Source: Loripinus fragilis (taxonomy: Eukaryota; Mollusca; Bivalvia; Lucinida; Lucinidae). From it: a stretch of DNA of 64,000 nt. The DNA lies in NCBI GenBank assembly GCA_964019695.1, contig OZ026515.1, positions 70,815,644 through 70,879,643 of the forward strand. Reading direction: 5' to 3'. The notes under the pieces are model-generated. The model had not been told where the DNA came from. It saw nothing but the letters and a program-made list of their open reading frames with translations, and did no database searches. Below, piece after piece: positions 21,566-29,235 of this stretch (its first letter is position 1; every line of letters starts with the position of its first letter). The position numbers and the translations under genes are program-made.

Positions 21566-21699
21566 AGTTTTTTTTGTTTTTTAATTCAGCTGCTAATTTG
21601 TCTATATAGGCATAAGTTACAATAAGTCAAAATCTGAACATTCAAACTCTAAATTCTGATCTTTCTTATTCTATCTGTCATGGGGTGCAGAAAAATACA

Positions 21700-21785
21700 A
21701 ACCGCCCGAGACGGAAATCGAACCTGTGCTGCAGGATCTTAGGCAAACAGTCTACCACGTCACTGTAAAACCGGCTCCTACCGCA
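21700..21785 (-). repeat. tRNA-like sequence, probably SINE head or tRNA pseudogene
   Basis: On the minus strand GTGGTAGACTGTTTGCCTAA resembles a D-arm and CAGGTTCGATTTCCGTC a T-arm (one base longer than a proper B box). No clean acceptor stem. The adjacent GCAGAAAAATACAAACCGCC block recurs at 21950-21975, which favours a dispersed repeat over a working tRNA. Confidence 0.45.
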
Positions 21786-24194
21786 AGGCAGTAGAAGTGT
21801 TTTATATACCTATCCCTACTACATAGCTTCCTGCTTTAAATTGATTCGTCCCCGAATCTACTCAGAACCACGCTGTTATTCTGGGACATTCCATCCTGAT
21901 GCCCAAAACACAAGCTGTGGACCCCACATACTGGTCACCAAATGTCACAGGGTGCAGAAAAATCCCAACCGCCCGAGGTGGGAATCAGTCTCATCTTGTT
22001 TTTGTGTGGCAGTGTAAAATTCTTGGATCACACTCTCTACTCCAGCTGCAACATTGCCAACGCTCTCCAGTCTATCTAAAATATCTTGCACTGATGATGT
22101 AGTACCCATAGGTAGCAACACTTTCTTTGCTTGGCCTTAAAGGGATCTACGTATAGATTGTGCGATGGCATGATCAGGGTATATACCCTCATTTTGGGTA
22201 CATTTGACCTCATACTGCCTCTCTTCAAATGAATCACCACTACTCACGTGTATGTGGTGCACACATTCACCTAAGTGTTAATTGGAGGCTTGGCCATGTG
22301 CATGTCAATTTTGATTTGCGTAAAACACCTTTAGCTTCCTTTTGCGTGTTGAATTATCACGTAATTAACAAGTTCTTCCCACATTCTCTCCACATGTAAA
22401 TCGAAATCTTGACCAAACTGGTGTCATTGGTAATACGCGATACGTATTGACGTTGGTAGGTCCATGGAGGGTAGTCCTTGGTTGGTCTGTTGTCTATGAT
22501 CGTGGTAATTTCTGGTCATATTTATACGTGTTTAACCCGTTAAAGACGGGAAACCCCATAGACAGGTACTTTTGCTAACATTGAAGACGCGGCATTTTAT
22601 CAGGGTCTGCACTATTTACTACGACAAAATTGATCTTCAGAGCAATAGTACATTATAGTTTGGAAATTATAACCTGTGATCCTGATCAAAACTGTCTTTA
22701 AAACATTGTTGATATTGATCGTTTTGATTTGCATATTTTTCAATTTAACAAAGAGTTTGTGATTTTCTGCAGTTAAAATAAATTAGTATGCGAAATTTGA
22801 TCCAAATATACCATGTGTTTCAAGAGTTATGAGCATTTTCACTAAATGACCACGACTGGCTAGATTGACGCTGAGCATTTTTACAGACTGATCACGACCG
22901 GCCGGACAGAGTGTTGGTCGTCCATCAGAAAAGGCTGTTACACAAGCCAGTGGTTAGACAATCATGGACATGCATTTGATAAAAATATACCATGTGGTGC
23001 AAGAGTAATGTACATTTTTTTATAACTGACCACAGACGAGAAGGCAGGCAAACTGACAGTGATTATAGTACACACATTTGGGTCATACAAAAAATTTCCA
23101 CTGTGCTTTACCAGTATTGGGTGTCATCTTAGATTTAGTATAAATTGAAATGCACTCTACGATCATCAAATGAACTTCCCACAGTGCAACCAAATCACGA
23201 CTGGCAACTTTGCTTTCCTCTTCAATCGCACGCTGGCGGGTCGGATCTCAAACTCATGATGGTTCCAACTTAAAGACTTCTCTATAGATGAGAGGGTTGG
23301 CGCCTGATGTTGTGTCTGTGGTCGGGCTCACCGGGGTTTAACTGTTGGATTTTTTGCTACGGTATTCAGTAGTGTGCACTGTTGAGTCCTAGTCTTTGTT
23401 TAATCTCCTTTTTATATCTTGGTTTGTATGTGCTAGGAGATGAAACATCGAAAAGTAAGGAATCTTCTATACGAACCAAACATCTATGTGTCTTGATCCA
23501 CATCAGAAATAAAGGTGGTGTTGGTACTGTCAAACATGTTTAAGCCCTCCAGTATTTTTTTTCCAAGGCGGTACTGCTTTTGTAGATCATTTGTGTTTCG
23601 TGTTTGTATTTGTCATATTATCTCCTGCTGGGAAAGGGCTGACCTCTTGACTCTATTGAGTGTGATGTTTTCGTGTGTTTTGTCACTTTCACATATGGTG
23701 TCCTGGGTCAGGTATGGTACTTGATTGTATCCATTCTTAATCGTTGCATGCTTCCTTTTATAACATCGGGATGTCACGTGACACCTTCGAGACCTCGTCC
23801 TCTCGAAGCCGTTGTTTGACTTTCGAATGGCATGCGGGTAAAGTTCGTAATCAAAAAACTACATATTTCTGTTGCCTTTGTGTGTGGTTCGGGTGCAATT
23901 CCGTGACCTTCTGAAGGCACCGTACTTGCTGAAGACTGGCACGAAATTCATCCTGCTCATAAATGTTTAAATACCAGCAGTCTGATCAGTCTTTTATGAC
24001 ATAGGGATGTCAAGTGACACCTTTGGGACCTCGTACTTTCAATGCGATGCCATGAAGCCGTTGTATGACCTTCAATTGGCCTGCGGGTAAAATTCAAAGG
24101 GTCCAACGTTTCTTTAGTCGGAAGACTTGACTATATCTGAGTCATGAGCTCGTTTCTTTGTATCATCATTATGTGTTAATTTGATTTGATTGTT
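21786..24194. other. Intergenic, repeat fragments, no gene seen
   Basis: Family H copy near 22540-22690; second copy of the 1580-1905 repeat near 23457-23760; a two-unit direct repeat near 23765-24100 (blocks GGGATGTCA.GTGACACCTT and GCGGGTAAA.TTC). No ORF with a recognisable family. Confidence 0.55.
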
Positions 24195-24315
24195 TCTCTG
24201 TGATGATTCACTGCATTAGTTAGGAAGCCTCCATGCGAGCTAAACCCCCGGTGGCTTAGGCTGCTTTCCGTTCTAAGGCAGTGGTTCTGTTATTGTTGAT
24301 CTATTGTTTATGTAC
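24195..24315 (+). repeat. Host repeat, left portion, interrupted by the Polinton
   Basis: GGCAGTGGTTCTGTTATTG and TATGTACTTCCTA match the unfilled copy on the minus strand of 8330-8583. The repeat resumes at 42829. Confidence 0.72.
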
Positions 24316-24321
24316 TTCCTA
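24316..24321. repeat. Left target-site duplication TTCCTA
   Basis: TTCCTA here is repeated exactly at 42823-42828. Polintons characteristically make 6-bp duplications. The element then begins AGTAGTAATGGG, with the usual 5'-AG. Confidence 0.9.
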
Positions 24322-25138
24322 AGTAGTAATGGGCGTCACTCTGGGGTCATTTTTTAAGCCTGAAAAGAACTTAGAATTTTTCAGGCTAAAAAATGACCCC
24401 AGAGATGACTACCCTGGTAAGCTTGAGTGACTAGCTGTGAATAACTTAGTTTATTTTAGGGGAAACTCTGGTGGGTCTATAATTGTGATAGTTTCCTGGG
24501 CTATCTGGGAATAACTTAGTTTATTTTTGGGATTATTCTGGCTGGATCTATGATTGTGATAGTTTCTTGGGCTATTGAGAAATAACTTAGTCTATTTTTG
24601 ATTGCTTTGTAATAGTTTCTTGGGCTATTGAGAAATAACTTAGTTTATTTTTGAGGTCTATTCTGGCTGGGCCTATAAATGTGATAGGTTTCTGGTCATA
24701 TCCATTGGTTGGCTTGTGGTTATGATAGTTTCCTGGGCTATTGAGAATAACTTAGTTTATTTTTGACAGTTTTGTAATAATTTCCTGGGCTATTGGGAAA
24801 TAAGTCTTTTTTGAGGTCTATTCTGATCTATGATTGTGATTATGATAAGCTCCTGGTCATATCCACTGGTTGGGTTGTGATTATAATAGTTTCCTGGGCT
24901 ATTGGGAAATAACCTAGTCATTTTAAGGGGAATGAAGGCTCTTCTGTGGTGATATATAAAATAACTTAGCTAATTTCAGCTTTGAAAATAACTAAGTCAT
25001 TTTAGGGGGTATAGTTTGTGGTGATATATGGTGTGTGTAATAGTCAAGGCTACTAAGTACCATGCGTCTTTAGAGTCTCTTGGTCAATCAAGACCTCAAC
25101 TCCTAGAGGCATTACTCTGTAGCGTTAACTAGTGTATA
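24322..25138 (+). repeat. Polinton left terminal inverted repeat (817 bp)
   Basis: Matches the reverse complement of 41993-42822 from AGTAGTAATGGGCGTCAC to GCATTACTCTGTAGCGTT and a short way beyond, with substitutions and small copy-number differences. The interior (about 24430-25010) is a degenerate tandem repeat of TTTCCTGGGCTATTG plus AATAACTTAGTTTATTTT, about seven times. Confidence 0.93.
24339..24404. repeat. Terminal hairpin inside the left inverted repeat
   Basis: CTCTGGGGTCATTTTTTAAG + CCTGAAAA is inverted as TTTTCAGGCT + AAAAAATGACCCCAGAG around a 10-12 nt loop: arms of about 27 bp with one bulge. Found again in the right repeat at 42739-42805. Confidence 0.9.
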
Positions 25139-25179
25139 TTGTTTAGCAAGTTTAGTGATATTCTTTCTAGGGAAGTGGT

Positions 25180-25195
25180 AGCCCTGGAAAGGGCT
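25180..25195 (-). terminator. Histone-type 3' stem-loop of the 25222-25614 gene
   Basis: On the minus strand: ACAAAC, then AGCCCUUUCCAGGGCU (six-bp stem, four-base loop UUCC), then ACCA, and AGAAAGAA (25168-25161) 12 nt after the stem-loop. It lies 27 nt past the stop. The metazoan histone consensus is GGYYCUUYUNARRRCC, followed by ACC and a CAAGAAAGA-like U7 site. The outer pair is A-U instead of G-C and the third loop base is C rather than U. Confidence 0.75.
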
Positions 25196-25221
25196 GTTTG
25201 TTGATTGTCTAGTTATTTTTA

Positions 25222-25614
25222 TCACTTCTTCTTGGTCATTTTAATTTTCTTAGTTGCTTTTCCAACTCCTACGTTTTGACTAGTCTCTTGGTCATTGGTC
25301 ATAATGTCAAGCCTTATTGGTATCTGGATGGGTGGTATCTCCAACGTTTGATGCTGTGCTCGCTGTTGAGATAATTCTTCTAACTTCTTCACTCTAGACC
25401 TTAACTCATTGACTTCCTTGAGAAAGACTTCTATGACTTGAGTCTTTGACTGTTGCTTTTGTGGCATCTGCTGAACAGGTTGAGGTATATACGTTGAGGG
25501 TGTTTGCGGCGTATAATACTGTTGTGTCATATCGTTAGCAAACGTCTCATTCACTGCTGATAGTAGAATATCAGGATTGTTGATCATATCGTTCAGTGTT
25601 AGTGATGGCTCCAT
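25222..25614 (-). CDS. Polinton accessory protein with coiled coil and Lys-rich tail (130 aa), unknown function
   Basis: Intact frame from ATG (25614) to TAA. About residues 1-40 are acidic/polar with a PSLTLNDMINNPDILLSA start; 41-60 are rich in Pro and Gln; 60-90 form a likely coiled coil (EVFLKEVNELRSRVKKLEEL); the C-terminus ends KKIKMTKKK, a plausible nuclear or nucleic-acid-binding tail. I do not recognise a family. It is transcribed divergently from the 25872 gene and shares with it the CCAATCAG/AGGTCAATCC/TATA promoter module and a histone-like 3' stem-loop. Start chosen because the TATA box is about 37 nt upstream of it. Confidence 0.75.
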   Translation of the reverse strand: MEPSLTLNDMINNPDILLSAVNETFANDMTQQYYTPQTPSTYIPQPVQQMPQKQQSKTQVIEVFLKEVNELRSRVKKLEELSQQRAQHQTLEIPPIQIPIRLDIMTNDQETSQNVGVGKATKKIKMTKKK

Positions 25615-25650
25615 GATTATGAATGTTGAAAAAATGTAGTGTGTTTGAGC

Positions 25651-25724
25651 CTTTTATACTTGTCAAGCGGATTGACCTAGTTTAAAGTTCCCGCGCTTTA
25701 AGAAATCAAGTCAACTCTGATTGG
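25651..25724 (-). promoter_or_regulatory. Shared-module promoter P1 (minus strand)
   Basis: Read on the minus strand: CCAATCAG (25724-25717), AGGTCAATCC (25678-25669), TATAAAAG (25658-25651). AGGTCAATCC to TATA is 20 nt, as in P2 (20) and P3 (21); CCAATCAG to AGGTCAATCC is 46 nt (44 in the others). It lacks the TTGCTCTCTCTAGC box. Confidence 0.8.
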
Positions 25725-25743
25725 GTGAAAATAAATGAACTGA

Positions 25744-25815
25744 CCAATCAGTGTATTGTTGCTCTCTCTAGCAGAGGAAATCAATGTAGGTCAATCCCTT
25801 TGAAAACTATAAAAG
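25744..25815 (+). promoter_or_regulatory. Shared-module promoter P2
   Basis: CCAATCAG (25744-25751), TTGCTCTCTCTAGC (25759-25772), AATGTAGGTCAATCC (25783-25797), TATAAAAG (25808-25815). Same boxes at the same spacing as P3. Back to back with P1, the two CCAAT boxes being about 20 bp apart. Confidence 0.85.
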
Positions 25816-25871
25816 CTCGATTCAAATCTCAAATTCTTCATTCTGTTCTTGTGATACACAACAACAACAAT

Positions 25872-26279
25872 ATGGCAAGCAATTTGGATTCACGTTTAGA
25901 GCAATTGGAAGAGCAGGGCAAGAATATGGCTGATGCTACTAGGGGGTTACTGGAGACGGTAAATGCTGTGAAGGATACGGGTGAACTTCTATTGCAGATG
26001 ATTGAGAATCATCAGAAGATGTTGGAGATGAGTCGGAGGGTAGAAAATTTGATAAATGATGTAAAGACAGAAGTGAAGGTGGAGACTATCAGTGACGAGG
26101 AGGAAGATTGGGGGGATAATTCTCCCCCCACACCTCATCCTTCTGAGGATTGGGATGCGGAAGCAGATGATATGCCCTTCTACATACCAGTGAGAAGGAC
26201 AATTACGGTTGAACAGTGGGGCGTGCGATGCCCAGCCTGTGGTGGCCGCCCCAGTAGATGTCCATGCTCCAAAAAATAA
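25872..26279 (+). CDS. Polinton accessory protein: coiled coil, acidic linker, Cys-rich tail (135 aa)
   Basis: Start ATG 25872 is the first after the TATA box (25808), although the frame is open further upstream. Residues about 1-65 are a strong heptad coiled coil (LDSRLEQLEEQ; MLEMSRRVENLINDVK), 68-100 are highly acidic with SPPTPHPSEDWDAE, and the end is CPACGGRPSRCPC followed by SKK, a CxxC...CxC group that could bind zinc. No family recognised. Intact. Its mRNA is predicted to end at a perfect histone-type stem-loop 29 nt past the stop, with no AATAAA nearby. Confidence 0.78.
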   Translation: MASNLDSRLEQLEEQGKNMADATRGLLETVNAVKDTGELLLQMIENHQKMLEMSRRVENLINDVKTEVKVETISDEEEDWGDNSPPTPHPSEDWDAEADDMPFYIPVRRTITVEQWGVRCPACGGRPSRCPCSKK

Positions 26280-26308
26280 TGTCTCTGTGGTAATATAACC
26301 ACCAAACC

Positions 26309-26345
26309 GGCCCTTTTCAGGGCCACCTATTTCTTCAAGAAAAAA
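26309..26345 (+). terminator. Histone-type 3' stem-loop plus U7-like downstream element
   Basis: ACCAAACC, then GGCCCUUUUCAGGGCC (26309-26324), then ACCUA, then CAAGAAAAAA (26336-26345). The 16-nt stem-loop fits the metazoan histone consensus GGYYCUUYUNARRRCC at every position; the CCAAA before, ACC after, and purine-rich element 12 nt downstream are all where histone genes have them. Confidence 0.88.
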
Positions 26346-26460
26346 TAACTTAATATGTTGCAATTTTTTAGACCATAAATACCATAAGTTGAGTGTGATT
26401 GTAGTATTTCCTAATCATGGTTACAGTAATGGGGTGATTATGGCGTGATCTTTTAATGGA

Positions 26461-26532
26461 CCAATCAGATTTTAGTTGCTCTCTCTAGCGTAGGAGTAGA
26501 ATGTAGGTCAATCCACCTATCCTACTATATAA
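26461..26532 (+). promoter_or_regulatory. Shared-module promoter P3
   Basis: CCAATCAG (26461-26468), TTGCTCTCTCTAGC (26476-26489), AATGTAGGTCAATCC (26500-26514), TATATAA (26526-26532). Successive box starts are 15, 24 and 26 nt apart, against 15, 24 and 25 in P2. Confidence 0.85.
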
Positions 26533-26561
26533 CCCAATGTACTTTGTGTTTCTCTCAAAAA

Positions 26562-26771
26562 ATGAAGTTCTTTGAAAAATTCAGTTTGACTAAGTTGTGT
26601 GCTGCTTTTCAGCGAAAAGATTGGAAAGAGGTGGAGAAACAACAAAATAAGTTGGGATTGGAGCAATTTCTTGCTCGCAGAGGGATTGGATCCAGAAAAC
26701 CTGTAGCCATTGTGCGACCTATTTTAAAATCTTCTAAGGAAAAAAATTTTTTGTTTCTAAGGAGACTTTAA
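26562..26771 (+). CDS. Small basic Polinton accessory protein (69 aa), unknown function
   Basis: ATG 26562 is 36 nt after the TATA box and starts MKFFEKFSLTKLCAAF. Strongly basic, with a helical central part (RKDWKEVEKQQNKLGLEQFL), then RRGIGSRKP and a C-terminus ending FLFLRRL. No family recognised. Intact. The stop is followed only 7 nt later by a histone-type stem-loop. An AATAAA at 26827 is a possible alternative end. Confidence 0.65.
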   Translation: MKFFEKFSLTKLCAAFQRKDWKEVEKQQNKLGLEQFLARRGIGSRKPVAIVRPILKSSKEKNFLFLRRL

Positions 26772-26778
26772 AACAAAC

Positions 26779-26820
26779 AGTCCTTTTCAGGGCTACTCAA
26801 TTAGTTTCGTTAAAGAATAA
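26779..26820 (+). terminator. Histone-type 3' stem-loop of the 69-aa gene
   Basis: AAACAAAC, then AGUCCUUUUCAGGGCU (26779-26794; outer pair A-U, one G-U pair, canonical loop UUUC), then ACUCA where histones have ACCCA, then AAAGAAUAA at 26812-26820. Only 7 nt after the stop codon. Confidence 0.75.
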
Positions 26821-26916
26821 CCTCAAAATAAAAACAAACACAATTTCAACAACATAATTTTAATTAAATCCAAAACCACTAGAATTACTATAAGTCCCTA
26901 GAGTCTATTAAAGTCT

Positions 26917-27708
26917 TTAATGAATATGCACTATAGAGTCACTGTCTGGTTCATCACAAGAAATCTGTTTATCCCAGTTCTCCGTCACCATCTCTGTACA
27001 GAATCGAGGCAAGTGAGAGGCTGATTTACAAATGAAACAATAAGTCTTCTTCCCTGTCTTTGTACGTTTTACTGTCTTCATTTTACGAGTGTCTAAGCGT
27101 CTTCTCTTAGGACTGACATCAGATATATCTGAAGCCTTTCGTTTTCTTGAAGGCTTCTCTGTAGATACTGAAGACTGTTGCTTCTCTGTAGATACTGAAG
27201 ACTGTTGCTTCTCTGTAGATTCTGAAGACTGTTGCTCTTCCTCATCTTCATCGTCTGAATAAATCACCATAGCTCTTCGTTTCCTTTGTGGTGGCTTAAT
27301 ATTATCTTCATCATCTGAGCTCTCTGAATCTGAATAATCCACCAACTTAGGTTGAGATTCTTTATCATTCATCAAATGTTCTTCTCTCTTATGACAATTT
27401 GGAGTCCAATGATCTTCAAGTCCGCAGATATAGCATTGTCCATATGTAGGCTTCTTATCAGTAAACATCTGTTGTTCTCTTAATTTCTGAGCCTCAGGAC
27501 AATCTCCAATCCAATGTCTCCTATCATGACAATGGTGACATTCTCCATAAGGAGGCCTCAACTTGTCTTGTTGTCTCAAACTATCTTCTAATGGCTGCAT
27601 CAAAGCTTGTTCTTCTTGAGATAAAAGTTTCTTCAACGATACACAATGATAGTAGATGCTCTTCTTATCATAGACTTTAGCCATCCTTGGATCTCTACTG
27701 TTTGCCAT
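26917..27708 (-). CDS. Zinc-knuckle protein with acidic and nuclear-localisation cassettes (263 aa)
   Basis: Three exact CX2CX4HX4C knuckles: Cys57-Cys70, Cys92-Cys105 and Cys224-Cys237, the retroviral nucleocapsid type that binds single-stranded nucleic acid. Residues 122-152 (LVDYSDSESSDDED..., then RKRRAMVIYSD) are nearly identical to residues 22-52 of the element's DNA polymerase. Residues 159-185 contain three QQSS(E/V)STEK repeats, followed by basic NLS-like SRKRK and PKRRR. Intact. TATAAATA lies at 27769-27762 on the minus strand. Binding of viral single-stranded DNA or RNA in the nucleus is my inference. No histone stem-loop follows; ATTAAA variants occur downstream. Confidence 0.85.
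   Translation of the reverse strand: MANSRDPRMAKVYDKKSIYYHCVSLKKLLSQEEQALMQPLEDSLRQQDKLRPPYGECHHCHDRRHWIGDCPEAQKLREQQMFTDKKPTYGQCYICGLEDHWTPNCHKREEHLMNDKESQPKLVDYSDSESSDDEDNIKPPQRKRRAMVIYSDDEDEEEQQSSESTEKQQSSVSTEKQQSSVSTEKPSRKRKASDISDVSPKRRRLDTRKMKTVKRTKTGKKTYCFICKSASHLPRFCTEMVTENWDKQISCDEPDSDSIVHIH
27253..27345 (-). repeat. Cassette shared with the polymerase N-terminus (zinc-knuckle copy)
   Basis: Codes residues 122-152 of the zinc-knuckle protein. 28 of 31 residues equal polymerase residues 22-52 (29299-29391); the differences are S/T, K/R and Q/P. Confidence 0.9.
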
Positions 27709-27760
27709 TTTTACTCTTCAAAAGTCAGAAGTGAAATGATTCTCTCTCACTGGTGTCCAA

Positions 27761-28069
27761 CTATTTATAGTCCTGGAAAAGATTGTAGAGAAATTCAATC
27801 ACACTAGAATTGTCAGCGACACATCTTTTCCAATTCTCAAATGTAATCAGTGTCTCTTTTTCCATCAAATATCTGATACTGATCCACCAAAGTTTCTTGA
27901 AATCTTCAAAAGTTTCAGGACTATTGAGTTTCTGTTGAATCTCTTCTACTGTAATCTCATCATGAGAAAATAAGATGTAAATGCAGAACAATAATCTTCT
28001 ATACGGTCTGAACTTCAAAATCTTGGAAAGTGGAATTTCCAAATATTTCTTCTCTCTTGCTTCTTCCAT
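27761..28069 (-). CDS. Polinton accessory protein, all-helical, 102 aa, unknown
   Basis: Intact frame from ATG (28069); TATAAAAG is at 28138-28131 on the minus strand. The composition suggests five or six amphipathic helices (YRRLLFCIYILF; TVEEIQQKL; FEDFKKLWWISIRYLM; VIEFLYNLFQDY). Length and helix spacing are loosely like a death-fold domain, but I see no diagnostic motif and make no functional call. Its 3' end overlaps the TATA box of the zinc-knuckle gene. Confidence 0.65.
   Translation of the reverse strand: MEEAREKKYLEIPLSKILKFRPYRRLLFCIYILFSHDEITVEEIQQKLNSPETFEDFKKLWWISIRYLMEKETLITFENWKRCVADNSSVIEFLYNLFQDYK
27762..27769 (-). promoter_or_regulatory. TATA box of the zinc-knuckle gene
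   Basis: TATAAATA on the minus strand, 54 nt before the ATG. It overlaps the stop codon (27761-27763) of the upstream 102-aa gene. Confidence 0.65.
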
Positions 28070-28130
28070 GATATTACACTTGCAGATAAAATAAATATAA
28101 TGTATGTGATAAGATAGCTATTGTTCTCAG

Positions 28131-28138
28131 CTTTTATA
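28131..28138 (-). promoter_or_regulatory. TATA box of the 102-aa gene
   Basis: TATAAAAG on the minus strand, about 62 nt upstream of the ATG. Lacks the CCAATCAG/AGGTCAATCC boxes. Confidence 0.6.
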
Positions 28139-29173
28139 GGGTGAAAAAATTTTGAAAATCGGTCGAGGCAAACTCAAGTTATTGCAAAAAAATGATTTTT
28201 TACTTTTTAGAAATCCGGTTCTTGCTTTTTCATGCCAATAAATTATCTCCCTTGAATAAAAAAATTCACGGTAAAAATATGCGAAATTTGTTATATCTCG
28301 GGTATTTTTTATCCGATTTACTTCAAATTTTTACCATAAGATAGCTCTTATATTCAAGTTATCGATTTTACATACTATAAGGCTTGAAAACTATTATGGG
28401 ATAGAGTAACATTGGACACCATTTCAAACTTATTCTGTGATAGGATAACTATATATATGAATCGCAAATATTTGCTTATTAAGTCAGTAGAGATATATGT
28501 TGAACAAAAATAACTGACCACTGGTACTCTATACATCCGCCGAGGCCCGTAGAGAAGCTTTGTGCTTCAGAAACTGTTGAATATGCATTTAAAAAGGTAG
28601 AGCAGCTTCGGCTGTTTAAGGGCGCCAGCCTTCGGGTTGGAGTGGCTCCGCCTCAAATTCTCTGGTCCATAGAGACATGCAGGAATTTGACTTGTATTTG
28701 AGACAGTTTCAATCGCCAGGGATTCCGAGGTTAGGATAGTACTGGGGGAGTAATGGTGCTGTTTATATAGTACCTGATACTTCTTGCTAATTTTTCAAAA
28801 AATGTAGTCTCGCCTGCACTTTAGGCCTAGCAAAAACATGTAGTCTCGCCTGACACTTGGTGAAAAAATTCATATAGATTTGCTTGTCAAATTTTTTTTG
28901 CTAGTGATTTCTATTGCCGCATTGTGAAACTTTCAGTAGTTTGGCTTATAGAAAATATTTGATTGGATGAGAAAATTCAAATTTGCATATCAAAATAATT
29001 TGAGAACTAGTGATTTTGCCTACCACATGGTGAAACTTTTAGTAGCTGACCTATGGAAAATATTCGATCGGATGACAAAATCAAATAGTGATTACGCTTG
29101 ATGAACCAATTTTGAGAATTTTCAACTGTTGATTTCAGAAAATCTGAGTTTTTCCAAATCTGGGTTTTTCCAG
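28139..29173. other. Divergent intergenic region between accessory genes and polymerase
   Basis: About 1 kb with no ORF. AT-rich except for the GC-rich hairpin cluster at 28542-28690. From about 28895 to 29100 a roughly 120-bp unit is repeated twice with divergence (blocks CTAGTGATTT, GGTGAAACTTT.AGTAG, GAAAATATT.GAT.GGATGA). Two copies of TGTAGTCTCGCCTG lie at 28803-28860. Confidence 0.7.
28542..28690 (+). ncRNA. Candidate structured RNA with two cUUCGg tetraloop hairpins
   Basis: Hairpins in order: GAAGC-UUUGU-GCUUC (28554-28568); AGCAGC-UUCG-GCUGUU (28601-28616); CCAGCC-UUCG-GGUUGG (28625-28640), itself enclosed by GGCG/CGCC (28621-28624 with 28649-28652); UCAAAUUC/GAAUUUGA (28653-28660 with 28683-28690). 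GAGGC at 28542-28546 could pair with GCCUC at 28650-28654 as a competing closing stem. No ORF. Could be an RNA gene or a leader element; transcription not shown. Confidence 0.4.
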
Positions 29174-29180
29174 TATAAAA
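29174..29180 (+). promoter_or_regulatory. TATA box of the polymerase gene
   Basis: AGTATAAAAGGAG, 62 nt before ATG 29236. This supports starting at 29236 rather than at an upstream non-ATG codon. Confidence 0.7.
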
Positions 29181-29235
29181 GGAGCTCAGATTTCTATTGC
29201 AGCATCAATTCAGTAGAGAACTTCAAAGAGTCAAC

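Noticed and set aside
21700..21785. Functional tRNA gene on the minus strand
   Set aside because: B box has an extra base, no clean acceptor stem, and flanking sequence is repeated nearby; more like a SINE head.
29197..29235. Upstream polymerase start at 29197
   Set aside because: Codon there is TTG; the first ATG after the TATA box is 29236.
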